From: Tessaracoccus coleopterorum
GTDB taxonomy: Bacteria > Actinomycetota > Actinomycetes > Propionibacteriales > Propionibacteriaceae
Assembly: GCF_011174705.1 (NCBI RefSeq)
Contig: NZ_JAANIJ010000001.1
Location: forward strand, 682,001-746,000
DNA length: 64,000 bases
Direction: 5' to 3'
This document shows, piece by piece, positions 42,754 to 52,782 of this stretch. Under the pieces are notes generated by a model, which saw nothing but the letters and a program-made list of their open reading frames with translations, was not told where the DNA came from and did no database searches. Both the position numbers and the translations under genes were made by a program. Position 1 is the first letter of the stretch, and the number at the start of each line of letters is the position of its first letter.

Positions 42754-43301
42754 CACTTGCTCCCAAACACTTTGAGCAGGCCCCACGCGAACACGAAGTC
42801 CAGGACCCCGACGATCGCGATCATGATGAGCACGAAGGTGAGCACTGCGGTGAACATGGACACGGTCTGGGGCCAGGTCGGCCACACCACGCGCTTGAGT
42901 TCGGCGGCCGACTGGCCGATGAACTCGGCCGGGTTGCTGGCCTTGTAGGGATCGTCGTGCTCCTCGAGGGCCTCGCTACGCTTGCGCGTGCGGGTCTCCT
43001 TCTTGCGCACGGGGGCCTTGGCGGTCTTGCGGACGATCGGGGCGGCGGCCGCCTCGCGCTCCTCGGGAGTGAAGTTCTCCTCCTCGAGAGCGGCGATCGC
43101 CTCATCGTCGGCCGAGAGGTCATCGGACGGCGGGATCACCTCGAGGGCGTTCTCGTCCTCGGCGACCGCCTCCTCGGCGGCCTCGAGTGCCTCAGGGTCG
43201 TCGATATCGGAGATGCGGAGCTCGTCAGCTTCGGCCTCGGCAGCGTCAGGTCCGCCCGGCACGAGGTCGTCGTGCTCGGCGTCACGCGACTTGTCGCTCA
43301 C
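42753..43301 (-). CDS. secE: Preprotein translocase subunit SecE
   Basis: An intact protein of 182 residues. The conserved SecE core is at the C-terminus: EFIGQSAAELKRVVWPTWPQ and a single membrane helix (FTAVLTFVLIMIAIVGVLDF). The first 110 residues are an acidic, low-complexity extension with a short basic patch (RKKETRTRKR) before the core. GTG 43301 is chosen behind GGAAGCAG; the next upstream start would run toward the tRNA. The stop overlaps the nusG ATG. Confidence 0.94.
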   Translation of the reverse strand: MSDKSRDAEHDDLVPGGPDAAEAEADELRISDIDDPEALEAAEEAVAEDENALEVIPPSDDLSADDEAIAALEEENFTPEEREAAAAPIVRKTAKAPVRKKETRTRKRSEALEEHDDPYKASNPAEFIGQSAAELKRVVWPTWPQTVSMFTAVLTFVLIMIAIVGVLDFVFAWGLLKVFGSK

Positions 43302-43389
43302 GCTGCTTCCCTTCGGTTGACAAACAAAATGCCTCACCGGTGGGCCGGCAGGCGTGGCGAGGTATCCACCGTTTCCGGCAGACACCTAG

Positions 43390-43462
<73 letters not shown>

Positions 43463-43614
43463 TTTACCGGCCTTGTTCCTTGGCAGGGTGCCTTTTGAGC
43501 ACGCTTCGACCTTGGCGCTTCCAACCGGTGCTCCCCAACTATAGGCGGTTTCGTGGCGTGAGTCGAACCGGCGTCGGGAGCCTCCGGATCGGTGGGCGGC
43601 GCCACACTTGTGGT

Positions 43615-44190
43615 ATGCCGAACGTCAGCCGCGTACCGGCCGCCATGGCCGCCACCCCCGTGAGGTGCACCTCCCCGCCGACCAGGTGGCCTCTGCCCGG
43701 ATGGACATTCCGTTGCCGCTGTTCAACGGGTCGACCAACTCGCAGCCGTCGACGGTGGCGCGCATGCTGGCACTGCTGGACGTTCCGGAGGGGCCTCGGC
43801 GCTGGACATCGGCGCCGGCTCGGGCTGGACGACCGCCCTGCTGGCCTGGCTGGTCGGGCCGGCGGGCCGGGTGCTCGGCCTCGAGCTGGATCCGGAGGTG
43901 GCGACGTGGGGAGCGACCCGCCTCGCGGCCACCGGCCGCCCCTGGGCCCGGCTCGAGGCGGCCGATCCCGAGGTGCTCGGCCGTCCCCGGGAGGGCCCGT
44001 TCGACCGGATCCTCGTCTCCGCCATGGCCGAGCGGCTGCCGGAGCCCTCATCGGGCAGCTGGCAGACGACGGCGTGCTGGTGATCCCCGTCGCCGGGCAG
44101 CTGTGGACGGCGCAGCGGCAGGGCAGCCACCTGGCGGTGCGCCGCTCTGGTGCGTACCGGTTCGTGCCCCTGGTGCTCCCCGGAGGCTAG
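43615..44190 (+). CDS. Protein-L-isoaspartate O-methyltransferase-like protein
   Basis: A SAM-dependent methyltransferase of about 192 residues. The PCMT pattern is visible after joining frames: STNSQPSTVARMLALLDVPE, motif I LDIGAGSGWTTALLAWLVG with GRVLGLELDPE, FDRILVSAMAERLP, and ALIGQLADDGVLVIPV. Breaks lie near 43665, 43795 and 44045. The GTG start near 43615 is uncertain. It converges on the ABC exporter gene with a four-base overlap of stop codons. A protein repair role is inferred from family. Confidence 0.78.
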   Translation: MPNVSRVPAAMAATPVRCTSPPTRWPLPGWTFRCRCSTGRPTRSRRRWRACWHCWTFRRGLGAGHRRRLGLDDRPAGLAGRAGGPGARPRAGSGGGDVGSDPPRGHRPPLGPARGGRSRGARPSPGGPVRPDPRLRHGRAAAGALIGQLADDGVLVIPVAGQLWTAQRQGSHLAVRRSGAYRFVPLVLPGG

Positions 44191-46012
44191 GCCAGCGACG
44201 ACATCCAGGCTCGGTGGAGGTCGGCGTAGCGCCCCTCCCGGCCACCAGGGCGGCCGGATCGCCGTCCTCGACGACCTCGCCGTGCTGCAGCACGAGCACC
44301 CTGTCCGCGATCTCCACGGTGGAGAGCCGGTGGGCGATGATGATCGCCGTCCGGTCGGCCAGGATCGTGGTGAGCGCCCTCTGGACGAGCCGCTCGGTCG
44401 GGATGTCCAGGGAACTGGTGGCCTCGTCGAGGATGAGGACGCGGGGGTCGGCGAGCACCACGCGCGCGAACGCGATCAGCTGGCGCTGCCCGGACGAGAG
44501 CCGCGCCCCACGTTTGCCGGTGTCGGTGTCGTAGCCGTCGGGGAGCGACCCGATGAAGGCGTCCGCGCCCACCAGCCGGGCGGCGTCGACCACCTCCTCG
44601 CGGGTCGCCCCGGGTCGCCCGAATGCGATGTTGTCGGCCACGGATCCGGCGAAGATGAAGTTCTCCTGCGTCAGCAGCGTGACGGCGCCACGCAGGGTGT
44701 CGTCGGACAGGTCACGCAGGTCGACGCCGTCGAGGCGGACGGCGCCCTCCTGCGGGTCGTAGAAGCGCGCGATCAGCTTCGCGATCGTGGTCTTGCCCGC
44801 GCCAGTGGTGCCGACCAGAGCGACGGTGGAACCGGCCTCCAGGTCGAGCGAGAGGCCGGGCAGCACGGTGGTGTCGTCCAGGTAGCCGAAGCGCACGCCG
44901 TCGAACACGATGCGCCCCTGCCGGTCGGGCAGCGGCACCGGGTCGGTGGGATCGGCGACCGCCGGTTCCTCCTCCATCACGCTGGAGATCTTCTCGAGCG
45001 CGGTCAACGCGGATTGGAGGGTCGAGACGAACTGACCGAGGTCGGCGATGGGGTCGAAGAACATCCGCAGGTACAACACGAAGGCGGCCATGGTGCCGAT
45101 GCTGACGTCGCCGCCGACGGCGAGGTAGCCGCCCACCACCACGACGAGCACGATGCCCAGGTTGCCGATGGCCTGGATGCCGGGCATGGCGCGGGCGAAC
45201 GTGCGCATGGCCGTGACGTTGCGGTCGCGGTACTGGAGTGCCACGTCGGAGAAGATCTCGGCCGAGCGTGTCTCGCGGCGGAAGGCCTGGACGGCCTTGA
45301 TACCGGTCATGGTCTCGATGAACTGGACGATGACGATCGCCGAGTAGGTGCGCACCGCCCGGAACGCCCTGGTGGACGCCCTCACGAACCAGCGCATCAC
45401 GAGGAACAACAGCGGGTAGGTGGCGAACGCGACCAGCGCGAGGCGCCAGTCGAGGGTCAACATCACGATGGTCGCGCCGATGATGGTCAGCACCGAGATG
45501 ACCACGACGTCGATGCCCTGCAGCACCAGTTCGGCGACGGCCTCGACGTCACTGGTCATGCGGGAGACGGCGCGGCCGGAGGTGTAGCGGTCGTGGAATC
45601 CGATGTCGAGCCGCTGGAAGTGGTTGAACAGCCTGCGGCGCAGGTCCAGCAGGATGGCGTTGCCGATGCGGCCCGTGCGGCGCAGGAACGTGACGCGCGA
45701 CGCCAACTGGGCGAGGATGGCCAGTCCCATCAGGGCCGAGCGACGTCCACAACACCGCCGTGTCACCGCCGAGCCCGTCGTCGAGCACCCGCTGCACCAG
45801 CACCGGGATGAAGAGGCGGGCCGCGGCCTCGACGACGACCACCCCAATCAGCACGAGAAGCCACCGCCGGTGGGAGCGACCAGGGTGCCGAGCAGGCGGC
45901 GCGACGGGCCGCGGAACCCGACGCCCGCGGCGCGCTCCGCGTCGATGTCCTGTTTGACGCCACGCCACGCCGCGGTGGGGTCCTCCCGGTCCCGTTCCGG
46001 TTCGATGCTCAC
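44187..46012 (-). CDS. ABC exporter half B (catalytically complete subunit)
   Basis: A fused permease-ATPase of about 610 residues, the second gene of a pair. It has membrane helices such as [20 protein letters not shown] and [19 protein letters not shown]. The ATPase has Walker [16 protein letters not shown], Walker [13 protein letters not shown] with the catalytic glutamate, and the H-loop AHRLST. Its signature is altered to LSSGQRQ. The GTG 46012 start overlaps the stop of half A by four bases and has GGAGGAGAG upstream. Breaks lie near 45730 and 44245. With half A it should form a heterodimer. Confidence 0.92.
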
Positions 46013-47786
46013 CGGCTCTCCTCCATCGCGATCGGGTAGTCGGCCGCCAACAGCTCGCGGTACTCGGGTACCCGGCCAGCAGTTCGTGGTGGGTTCCGAC
46101 GTGCGCGATGCGACCCTCGACGAGGACGGCGACGCGGTCGGCGAGCAGCACGGTCGAGGCGCGGTGCGCCACCACGATGCCGGTGACGCCCACCAGCGTC
46201 GACTTCAGGGCCTCCTCAACCTCCGCCTCGGTGTGGATGTCGAGCGCGCTGAGGGTGTCGTCGAGCACCAGGACGCGGGGCCGCACCAGGATCGCCCGGG
46301 CCAGCGCGAGGCGCTGCCGCTGGCCTCCGGAGAGGCTCAAACCCTGCTCACCCAGCCGGGTGTCGAGCCCCATGGCAGGTCGTGTACGAAGTCGGCGCGC
46401 GCCACCCGCAGCGCCTCGGCGATGTCCTCCTCCGACGCGTCGGCCCTGCCGAGCGTCAGGTTCTCCCGGGCCGACATCGAAAAGAGGATCGGGTCCTCGA
46501 AGGCGGCCCCGACCATGCCGCGCAGCTGCGGAAGGTCGAGGTCGCGCAGGTCGACGCCGTCGAGCAGGATCCGGCCGCCTGTGACGTCGGCGAGCCGGGG
46601 GATCAGCGACACCAGCGTCGACTTGCCCGACCCGGTGCCTCCGACCAGTGCGACGGTCTCCCCGGCTCGAGCGTCAGGTTGAGCCCGTGGAGCGTCGGCT
46701 CCGTGGCGTCGTCGAACGTGAACGACACGTCGCAGAGCTCGAGGCGGCCCCTCGGCTCGGCGATCCGGGTCGCTCCCGACGCGATCGTGACGGGCGCGTC
46801 GAACACCTCGACGACGCGGTCGGCGGCGGTGGCCGCCTCCCGCGCGAACGACAGAAGGTAGCCGAGGCTGCCGACGGGCCAGGCCAGCGACAGCAGCAGC
46901 GTCACGAAGGCGACGGCGTCGCCGAGCGACACACCCCGTACGGAACGGCCAGGCCGATGCCCGCCAGCACCACCAGCAGCAGCACGTTGGGGAACACCTC
47001 GAGCAGGGTCCACAGGATGGAGGCGAGGTTCATCCGCGCCACCCCGGTTTCGGCCAGCCGGGAGGCGCGCTCGTCGTAGCCGCGGAACGCGAATCCCGCG
47101 CGCCCGAAGGAGCGGATCACGCGGATGCCGTGGAGGGACTCCTCCGCCGCCGACGCGACGTCGCCGGTCTCGTCCTGCAGGCGACGTGAGAGGGTGCCGA
47201 AGCGGCCCATCAGGGCGAACGTGGCGATCACGACGGGGATGACGGCGATCAACACGGCGACACCGACCTGCCAGAGCCGGGCCACCATGATGACCACGAC
47301 CACCACGATGTGGATCGAGTTCATGAACAGCATGACGAGTCCGAACGACATGAACCGCCGCAGCAGGCCCAGGTCGCTCATCATCCGCGACAGCAGCTGC
47401 CCGACTCCCATGCCTTGTGGAAGCCCATCGGGAGCCGCTGCAACTGGTCGAACAGGTCGAGGCGGATGTTCGCCTCGATGTGGGAGGTGGCCCGGGACAT
47501 GATCCACCGCCGGATCAGTGACAGGCCGGCGTCGGCGATGCCGAGGCCGAGCAGGGCGAGCGCGAACCAGAGCAGGCCAGGCACATCGCCGTGCGCGATC
47601 GGCCCGTCGACGACCGCGCCGAGCAGCAGCGGGATCGACACGCTCACCAGCACCCGATGGGGCCATCGTGAACGACACGGCGAACTGCCACCGGAACGGG
47701 CGGATGTACGGGAGGAACCGCAGCACGGAGGGCAGCCGGGGAGCCGCCGGGGACAGCGGGTAGGAGGGTGTCACGGCCGGGAGCAT
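46009..47786 (-). CDS. ABC exporter half A (degenerate Walker B subunit)
   Basis: A fused permease-ATPase of about 595 residues. The membrane part includes [20 protein letters not shown] and [20 protein letters not shown]. The ATPase shows Walker [11 protein letters not shown] (read across a break near 46670), a canonical signature [16 protein letters not shown], and Walker [13 protein letters not shown], where aspartate replaces the catalytic glutamate. This, with the altered signature in half B, is the classic pattern of a heterodimeric exporter with one degenerate ATP site. Other breaks lie near 47665, 47410, 46940, 46385 and 46070. Confidence 0.9.
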
Positions 47787-47855
47787 CCGTTCACCCTACT
47801 GCCGGGCTGAGCCAGCCACGACCACCCGGAAACGATCGGGGTTAAGCTCAGCGCC

Positions 47856-49050
47856 ATGACGTCCGAGCTGCTACCAGCGCTCAAGGTGGGGATCACATCG
47901 GCGCTGCCCGTGGCCGCCGCCCTGCGTCGCGTGCTGCATGCCCAGCCCCGCCTGAGCGGGCAGGAGGGTGACACGCGCGACGAGATGCGCCGCGCGCTCG
48001 ACTGGCTGGCCTGGTCGCCGGTCGCCGGCACCGGCGCCTGGAGCAGGCTCGGCCCTGACGGCCCGGCCGTCGGGCTGCGGGCCGAACTCGACGCGCTGCC
48101 CGTCAACGAGACCACCGGCGTGGAGTGGGAGTCGCGGCTGCCCGGGTGATGCACGCCTGCGGACACGACGTGCACCTGGCCGCGCTGTGGGCGGTGCTGA
48201 CGGCGGCGCGCGGCCTGGACCTGCCCGCCGCAATGGTGCCGATCCTGCAACCCCGCGAGGAGGTTACCCCGCCGGGCGCGAGCGACGTGGTGGCCTCGGG
48301 GCTCCTCGACGAGGAGGGCGTGGAGGCGATGATCGGGGTGCACGTCCAGCCCGGTGTCGAGGCGGGGATCGTGTCCACCGGCGCCGGTGCCGTCAACGCC
48401 GCCTACGACTCGTTCGAGATCGAGATCGCGGGCTCCCCGCCCACGGCGCCTACCCGCACCAGGCGGTCGATCCCATCACCGCACTCGCCGCCGTCATCGG
48501 TGAGGTGTCGTCGCTGCCCACCCGGCTGATCAACCCGATCCATCCGACGGTGGTGTCATTCGGCCAGGTCGCGGCGGGCACCGCACCCAACGTGATCCCC
48601 GACCGCGCCGTCTGCCAGGGCACCATCCGCACCTACCACGAGGCCGACCGTGCCCTGCTGCACGAGGCCATCACGCGCACCGCCGAGTCGGTCGCGGCCG
48701 GGCGCGGGGCGACCGGGCGGGTGCGGTTCGTGCGCGGCGGGCCGGCCCTGGTCAACGATCCCGGCCTGGTGCGCCGCACCGACCGGCACCTGGCGGGCAT
48801 CGGGCTCACCGTGGCCGAGTCGCCGTTCCGCTCGTGCGGGTCGGACGACTTCGCCGAGTACGGCGCGGCGACGGCGTCGCTGATGTGCTTCGTCGGCACA
48901 GGCCGGATCAACGGTGTCGGGCTGCACCACGGCGCCTACCTGCCCGGGCGCGATGCCCTGGAGCTGTGCGCGCAGGCCCTCGCCTGCGGTTATGTGGCCG
49001 CGGTCGAGTCGCTCCAGGGGGTCAGTCTCCGATCAGGCGGGCCCAGGTGA
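47856..49050 (+). CDS. M20-family amidohydrolase/metallopeptidase
   Basis: About 397 residues. The metal-binding pattern of amidohydrolases is present: GLRAELDALPVNETTG, MHACGHDVHLAAL and a PREEVTPPGASD segment, then a dimerisation domain and the final metal site (INGVGLHHGAYLP). The family includes N-acyl amino-acid and hippurate hydrolases; the substrate is not determined. Start ATG 47856; breaks near 48148 and 48450. The final 29 bases overlap the convergent glucosaminidase gene, or a lost base hides an earlier stop. Confidence 0.88.
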
Positions 49051-50086
49051 GGGCGTCCACCTCACCGGTCACCTTGATGCGGTGCACCGTCTGGAACGCG
49101 CTGACGGCCTTCCGGGTGGCCGCGTCGAACGTGCCGTTGACGGTCACGGCCTGCCCCGCGGCCTTCAGCTCGGTCTGCAGGGCGGTGACGGCGCCACCGT
49201 TTGCGCCCTGCCTGAGCGCGGGCACCAGTTTCCCCCACGTCTTGTCGTCCATCAGGCCCGTGCCGCTGAGGCCCTGCTTCTTCTGGAAGGCGATGACGGC
49301 CGTCTTGGTCTTCGCTCCGTAGACGCCGTCGGCGGTGATCCCGGCGGAGTTCACGGCGTTCAGCAGCGACTGCAGGGTCTGCACCCCGTCGGCCTTGCTT
49401 CCGGAGAGGTAGGCCGGGAAGTCGGTGCCCGCGACGAACTGCGCACCACCGCTGCTGCCCCGCTGCCCATGCCCGGCGGGTAGCCGGGGCCGGCGCCGTT
49501 GAGGTTGTACTGGTACAGGTCGTTGCTCTTCATGATGTTGATCACGAGCGACGCGTACTTCGGGTCGGTGGCGTAGCCGCCCTTGCGGACCTCGGTGACG
49601 AACTGGTCGGGTAGGCCTTGTACTCGAACGCCGCCGCGTAGCGGGAGGCGGTGGTGAGCAGGCGGCCGTAGTCGAGGATCGAGTCGCCCCAGTTCCGGTA
49701 GGTGCGGAACTCGTCGATGATGTAGTAGACGCTGCCGTCCTCGCGGTACTCGGCGGTGCGGACGGGGACGCAGCCGGTCTGGTACGGCGATACGGCCTTG
49801 GTGCACTTGATGTTGAAGAGGGTGTTGACGGAGTAGACCTTCTCCGTCGGTAGCCCTTGTCGACGGTGTAGTCGGTCGCCATCTTCGAGCGCCCCCAACC
49901 GGTCTCCAGCGCGGCCATGCCGATGGCGACGGAGGTCGGGATGCCGGTCTTCCGCTCGTTCTCCTGGGCCGGCTTCACCAGCTTCGCGATGAACTCGGAC
50001 TGCACGGTGGCGGTCGCCTGGGTCGGTGCCACGGCGGCGATGCCGAGCACGAGTGACGCGGCGAGCGCGATCTTGATCCAACGCAT
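49022..50086 (-). CDS. Secreted peptidoglycan hydrolase: glucosaminidase plus two PG-binding domains
   Basis: A signal peptide (MRWIKIALAASLVLGIAAVA, then PTQATA) is followed by a FlgJ/LytG-type N-acetylglucosaminidase domain (SEFIAKLVKPAQENERKTGI, ETGWGRSKMA, GGYATDPKYASLVINIMKSN). Two PF01471-like repeats bind cell wall (TADGVYGAKTKTAVIAFQKK and VNGTFDAATRKAVSAFQ). Total about 355 residues. Breaks lie near 49850, 49605 and 49460. It probably trims peptidoglycan outside the membrane, and the nearby murB is consistent with a cell-wall neighbourhood. Confidence 0.88.
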   Translation of the reverse strand: MRWIKIALAASLVLGIAAVAPTQATATVQSEFIAKLVKPAQENERKTGIPTSVAIGMAALETGWGRSKMATDYTVDKGYRRRRSTPSTPSSTSSAPRPYRRTRPAASPSAPPSTARTAASTTSSTSSAPTGTGATRSSTTAACSPPPPATRRRSSTRPTRPVRHRGPQGRLRHRPEVRVARDQHHEEQRPVPVQPQRRRPRLPAGHGQRGSSGGAQFVAGTDFPAYLSGSKADGVQTLQSLLNAVNSAGITADGVYGAKTKTAVIAFQKKQGLSGTGLMDDKTWGKLVPALRQGANGGAVTALQTELKAAGQAVTVNGTFDAATRKAVSAFQTVHRIKVTGEVDALTWARLIGD

Positions 50087-50207
50087 GAGAAGGTGGCCTC
50101 TCCCAGGGGCAGGTGGCAGGTTGCCGATGAGGCTAGCCTCCGGCACCCGGCGGACGGAAGTTCCTCAACTTCAGGTTGAGGTCCCCCGCTTGAGGGTTGC
50201 TCCCACC

Positions 50208-51286
50208 TCAGAGCTGGACGCCTACGAGGTTGACCTCAGGCACCAGCGTGACGCCGAACCGCGTCAGGACGCCGTCGCGCACCTCACGCGCGACCGCGAG
50301 CACATCGGCCGCGGTCGCTCCCCGCGGTTGGTGAGGGCGAGCACATGTCTGGTGGAGAGCCCTGCCCTGGCCGTTCCGTGGCCCTTCGCGAACCCGGCGT
50401 GCTGGATCAGCCAGGCGGCGCTGGTCTTGACCCGCCCGTCAGCCGTCGGGAACCGGGGGCACCGTCGGGCAGCGCTGCCGCCGCGTCGGCGTCGAGGATC
50501 GGGTTGGTGAAGAACGACCCCGCGCTCCACGTGTCGTGATCGGTGGGGTCGAGGACCATCCCCTTGCTCGCGCGGATCTCGAGGACGGTGTCGCGCACGA
50601 CATGCGAGGGCACCCGCTCCCCCACCACGGTGTCGAGGCGGCGGGCCAGTTCGGCGTAGGCGATGGGCTGGCTGAGCGACCCGAGCGTGAACTGGTAGCC
50701 CACTTCCAGCACCAGGTAGCGTCCCGGCTCCCGCTTGAAGAGCGAGGTGCGGTACCCGAAGCCGCAGTCGGCCACCGGGAACGTCTTCTGGGTCCGCCGG
50801 GCGCGGTCCCAGGTGCGCACGGAGGTGATCGTCTGGGCGACCTCGCTGCCGTAGGCGCCGACGTTCTGGATCGGGGTCGCGCCGACGCTGCCGGGGATGC
50901 CGGAGAGCGATTCGATGCCGCTCCACTCCTGCTCGACGGCGCTGGCGACCAGGTCGTCCCAGGTCGCTCCCGCGCCGACGCGGACGGCAGCGCCCCGCAG
51001 GTGGACACATCGGCCTTCACTCCCCCGAAGCCGACGTGCACGACGGTGCCCGGGAAGCCCTCGTCCGCGACGAGGAGGTTGGATCCTCCGCCGAGCACCA
51101 GCACGGGGGTGCCCGCCTTGTCGCACACCGTCACGACGTCGATGAGCTCGGCCTCGGTCTCCGCCACGATGAACTCGCGGGCGGGCCACCGACGCGCAGC
51201 GTGGTGTGGTCGCTGAGCAGCGGCGAGGCGCTGACGCCCGCCACCGTCGCGGGGCTGTCGAACCGCTCGACGTTGCAGCTAGTCAA
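50208..51286 (-). CDS. murB: UDP-N-acetylenolpyruvoylglucosamine reductase
   Basis: An FAD enzyme of peptidoglycan precursor synthesis, about 360 residues. FAD-binding segments are [29 protein letters not shown] and [20 protein letters not shown]. The catalytic part includes FGYRTSLFK and [12 protein letters not shown], and [16 protein letters not shown] near the end. The start is read as TTG 51286, inside the last codons of the dehydratase gene upstream (the frame gives [20 protein letters not shown]). Breaks lie near 51000, 50460 and 50320. Confidence 0.92.
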
Positions 51287-51685
51287 CGCGCACCTCCGCG
51301 CGGGCGGCGCCGAGGACCGCCTCGTCGCCGCAGGTGGCGGTGACGGTGATCTTCGCGACGCCGTCCTCGATGGAGGTGACGGTGGCCGTGTAGACGACCT
51401 CGGTGCCCTCGTCGGTGTCCGGCACGACGACGGGTCGGGTGAAGCGGACGAACCAGCTCAGCACGCGGGCCGGGTCGCCCACGGCGTCGGTGACGATCTT
51501 CAGGCCGGCGCCCATCGTCCACATGCCGTGCGCTACGACGCCGGGCAGCCCGATGGCGCGGGCGTGCCGGTCGGAGAAGTGGATCTCGTTGAAGTCGGTC
51601 GACGCACCGGAGTAGCGCACCACGGTCGACCTGGTGACGTTGACGCGGAGCTGCGGCAGCTCCTCCCGACGAAGAACTCAGGCAT
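51279..51685 (-). CDS. MaoC-like dehydratase subunit (HadB-like)
   Basis: A hot-dog-fold hydratase subunit of about 135 residues starting MPEFFVGEELPQLRVNVT after one repaired base near 51660. It carries the catalytic D-x4-H pair in STDFNEIHFSDRHA and the family's GVVAHGMWTMG. It lies directly downstream of the HadA-like gene, with which it should form a (3R)-hydroxyacyl-ACP dehydratase heterodimer. Its end overlaps the murB start. Confidence 0.87.
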
Positions 51686-52101
51686 CGGAGCCTCCCTCGT
51701 GTGCATGAGCGTGGAACGTGCCTCGCAGACGCTCTCGCCGTCGACGCTGAGGTCGACGAGGATCGTGACCATGTCCAGGTTGCCGCGGTTGCGGACCTTC
51801 TCGATGGTCAGCTGCGCGACCACGGCGTCGCCCGGCCGCAGGGGCCGGGTGAACGCGAAACCCTGGTCGGCGTGCATGGTGCGGTTCAGCGCGAGGTCGA
51901 GCTCGGGATCACCGAACAGCGCCTCCCAGGCCTGGGCCGCGATGACCGCAGCGAAGGTCGGTGGGCGACCGGATCGGCGCCACGGTAGGCGGGGTTGTCG
52001 TCCCTGAGGGCGTCGGCGAACTCGGCGATCTTGGCGTGGCTGACGAGGTACGGCTGCGCCGGTGGGTAGGCGCGGCCCACGTGCTCGGGGGTGATCGGCA
52101 T
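51678..52101 (-). CDS. MaoC-like dehydratase N-terminal-type subunit (HadA-like)
   Basis: About 141 residues: MPITPEHVGRAYPPAQPYLV, SHAKIAEFADALRDDNPAYR, and after a break near 51960 a FAAVIAAQAW region and LNRTMHADQGFAFTRPLRPG. The raw frame runs into the next gene. Adding one G near 51700 restores a stop (ATGCCTGA) that overlaps the HadB-like ATG. The rpmG-hadA-hadB order is conserved in actinobacteria, where the pair works in fatty-acid or mycolate elongation; mycolates are not implied here. Confidence 0.85.
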
Positions 52102-52118
52102 GGGGTTCACCCTATCGC

Positions 52119-52241
52119 GGGAACGCGGAACGGCCGCCCGTCGGGAACGCAGAACGGCCGCCCCGTCGGGAACGCAGAACGGCCGCCCCGTCGGGAACGC
52201 AGAACGGCCGCCCGTCGGGAACGCAGAACGGCCGCCCCGTT
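52119..52241. repeat. 25-bp tandem array, five copies
   Basis: The unit is TCGGGAACGCAGAACGGCCG followed by CCCCG, repeated with two copies one C shorter and one A-to-G change in the first. The last copy doubles as the left arm of the rpmG terminator. There are no spacers, so it is not CRISPR. It fills the space between rpmG and the HadA-like gene. Confidence 0.9.
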
Positions 52242-52254
52242 GGGGACGGCCGTT
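52227..52254 (-). terminator. Terminator after rpmG
   Basis: AACGGCCGCCCC pairs with GGGGACGGCCGTT (one bulged A) around a GTT loop, 23 bases beyond the rpmG stop. The adjacent 25-bp repeats each copy one arm of this hairpin. Confidence 0.72.
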
Positions 52255-52276
52255 CCTGCTGTACTGAGGTCCGCGG

Positions 52277-52447
52277 TCAGCGGGTTTCGCGGTGCAGCTG
52301 GTGCACGCGGCAGCGCGGGCAGAACTTCTTGAGCTCGAGACGATCGGGATCGTTACGGCGGTTCTTCTTGGTGATGTAGTTGCGCTCCTTGCACTCGGTG
52401 CAGGCGAGCGTGATCTTCGGACGAACGTCCTGAGACTTCTTAGCCAT
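52277..52447 (-). CDS. rpmG: 50S ribosomal protein L33
   Basis: 56 residues, too short for many ORF callers but clear: [20 protein letters not shown], then [20 protein letters not shown] and [13 protein letters not shown]. It has two CxxC pairs (CTEC and CPRC), so it is the zinc-binding form that remains functional when zinc is plentiful. It is downstream of tRNA-Met in the conserved tRNA-rpmG order. Confidence 0.96.
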   Translation of the reverse strand: MAKKSQDVRPKITLACTECKERNYITKKNRRNDPDRLELKKFCPRCRVHQLHRETR

Positions 52448-52493
52448 TTCGCATTTCCTTCAAGTGATTTCTGGAGCACTAGATGATCGGTTG

Positions 52494-52569
52494 TGGTGAC
52501 GAGGGCGGGACTTGAACCCGCGACACAGCGATTATGAGCCGCTTGCTCTACCGACTGAGCTACCCCGTC
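52494..52569 (-). tRNA. tRNA-Met (CAT), elongator type
   Basis: A cloverleaf with acceptor GACGGGG and CCTCGTC, D-arm GCTCAGTCGGTAGAGC, anticodon CAT in GGCTCATAATC, T-loop GGTTCAAGTCC, discriminator A and an encoded CCA at 52494-52496. It opens with G and a normal first pair, unlike an initiator tRNA. It lies 47 bases before rpmG. Confidence 0.96.
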
Positions 52570-52610
52570 GAGGAGTCCATTGCCGTGGGTGGTGCCACGA
52601 CAATGGACAG

Positions 52611-52683
52611 AGCCCCCATGCGGAATCGAACCGCAGACCTTCTCCTTACCATGGAGACGCTCTGCCTACTGAGCTATAGGGGC
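52611..52683 (-). tRNA. tRNA-Thr (GGT)
   Basis: A 73-base cloverleaf: acceptor GCCCCTA with TGGGGGC, D-arm GCTCAGTAGGCAGAGC, anticodon loop ATGGTAA with anticodon GGT, T-loop GGTTCGATTCC, discriminator T. No encoded CCA. It is 41 bases upstream of tRNA-Met. Confidence 0.96.
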
Positions 52684-52782
52684 CAGCGGGAGACAACCCT
52701 ACACGGACTTTCAGGCGCTAGCCAAATCGGGGGTGCCGACGCCGTCTGCGCCGGCCCCGATCGGCAGGCAAACCCGCCCCGG

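Noticed and set aside
52119-52241. CRISPR array
   Set aside because: Units are contiguous with no spacers, and there are no cas genes. It is a simple tandem repeat.
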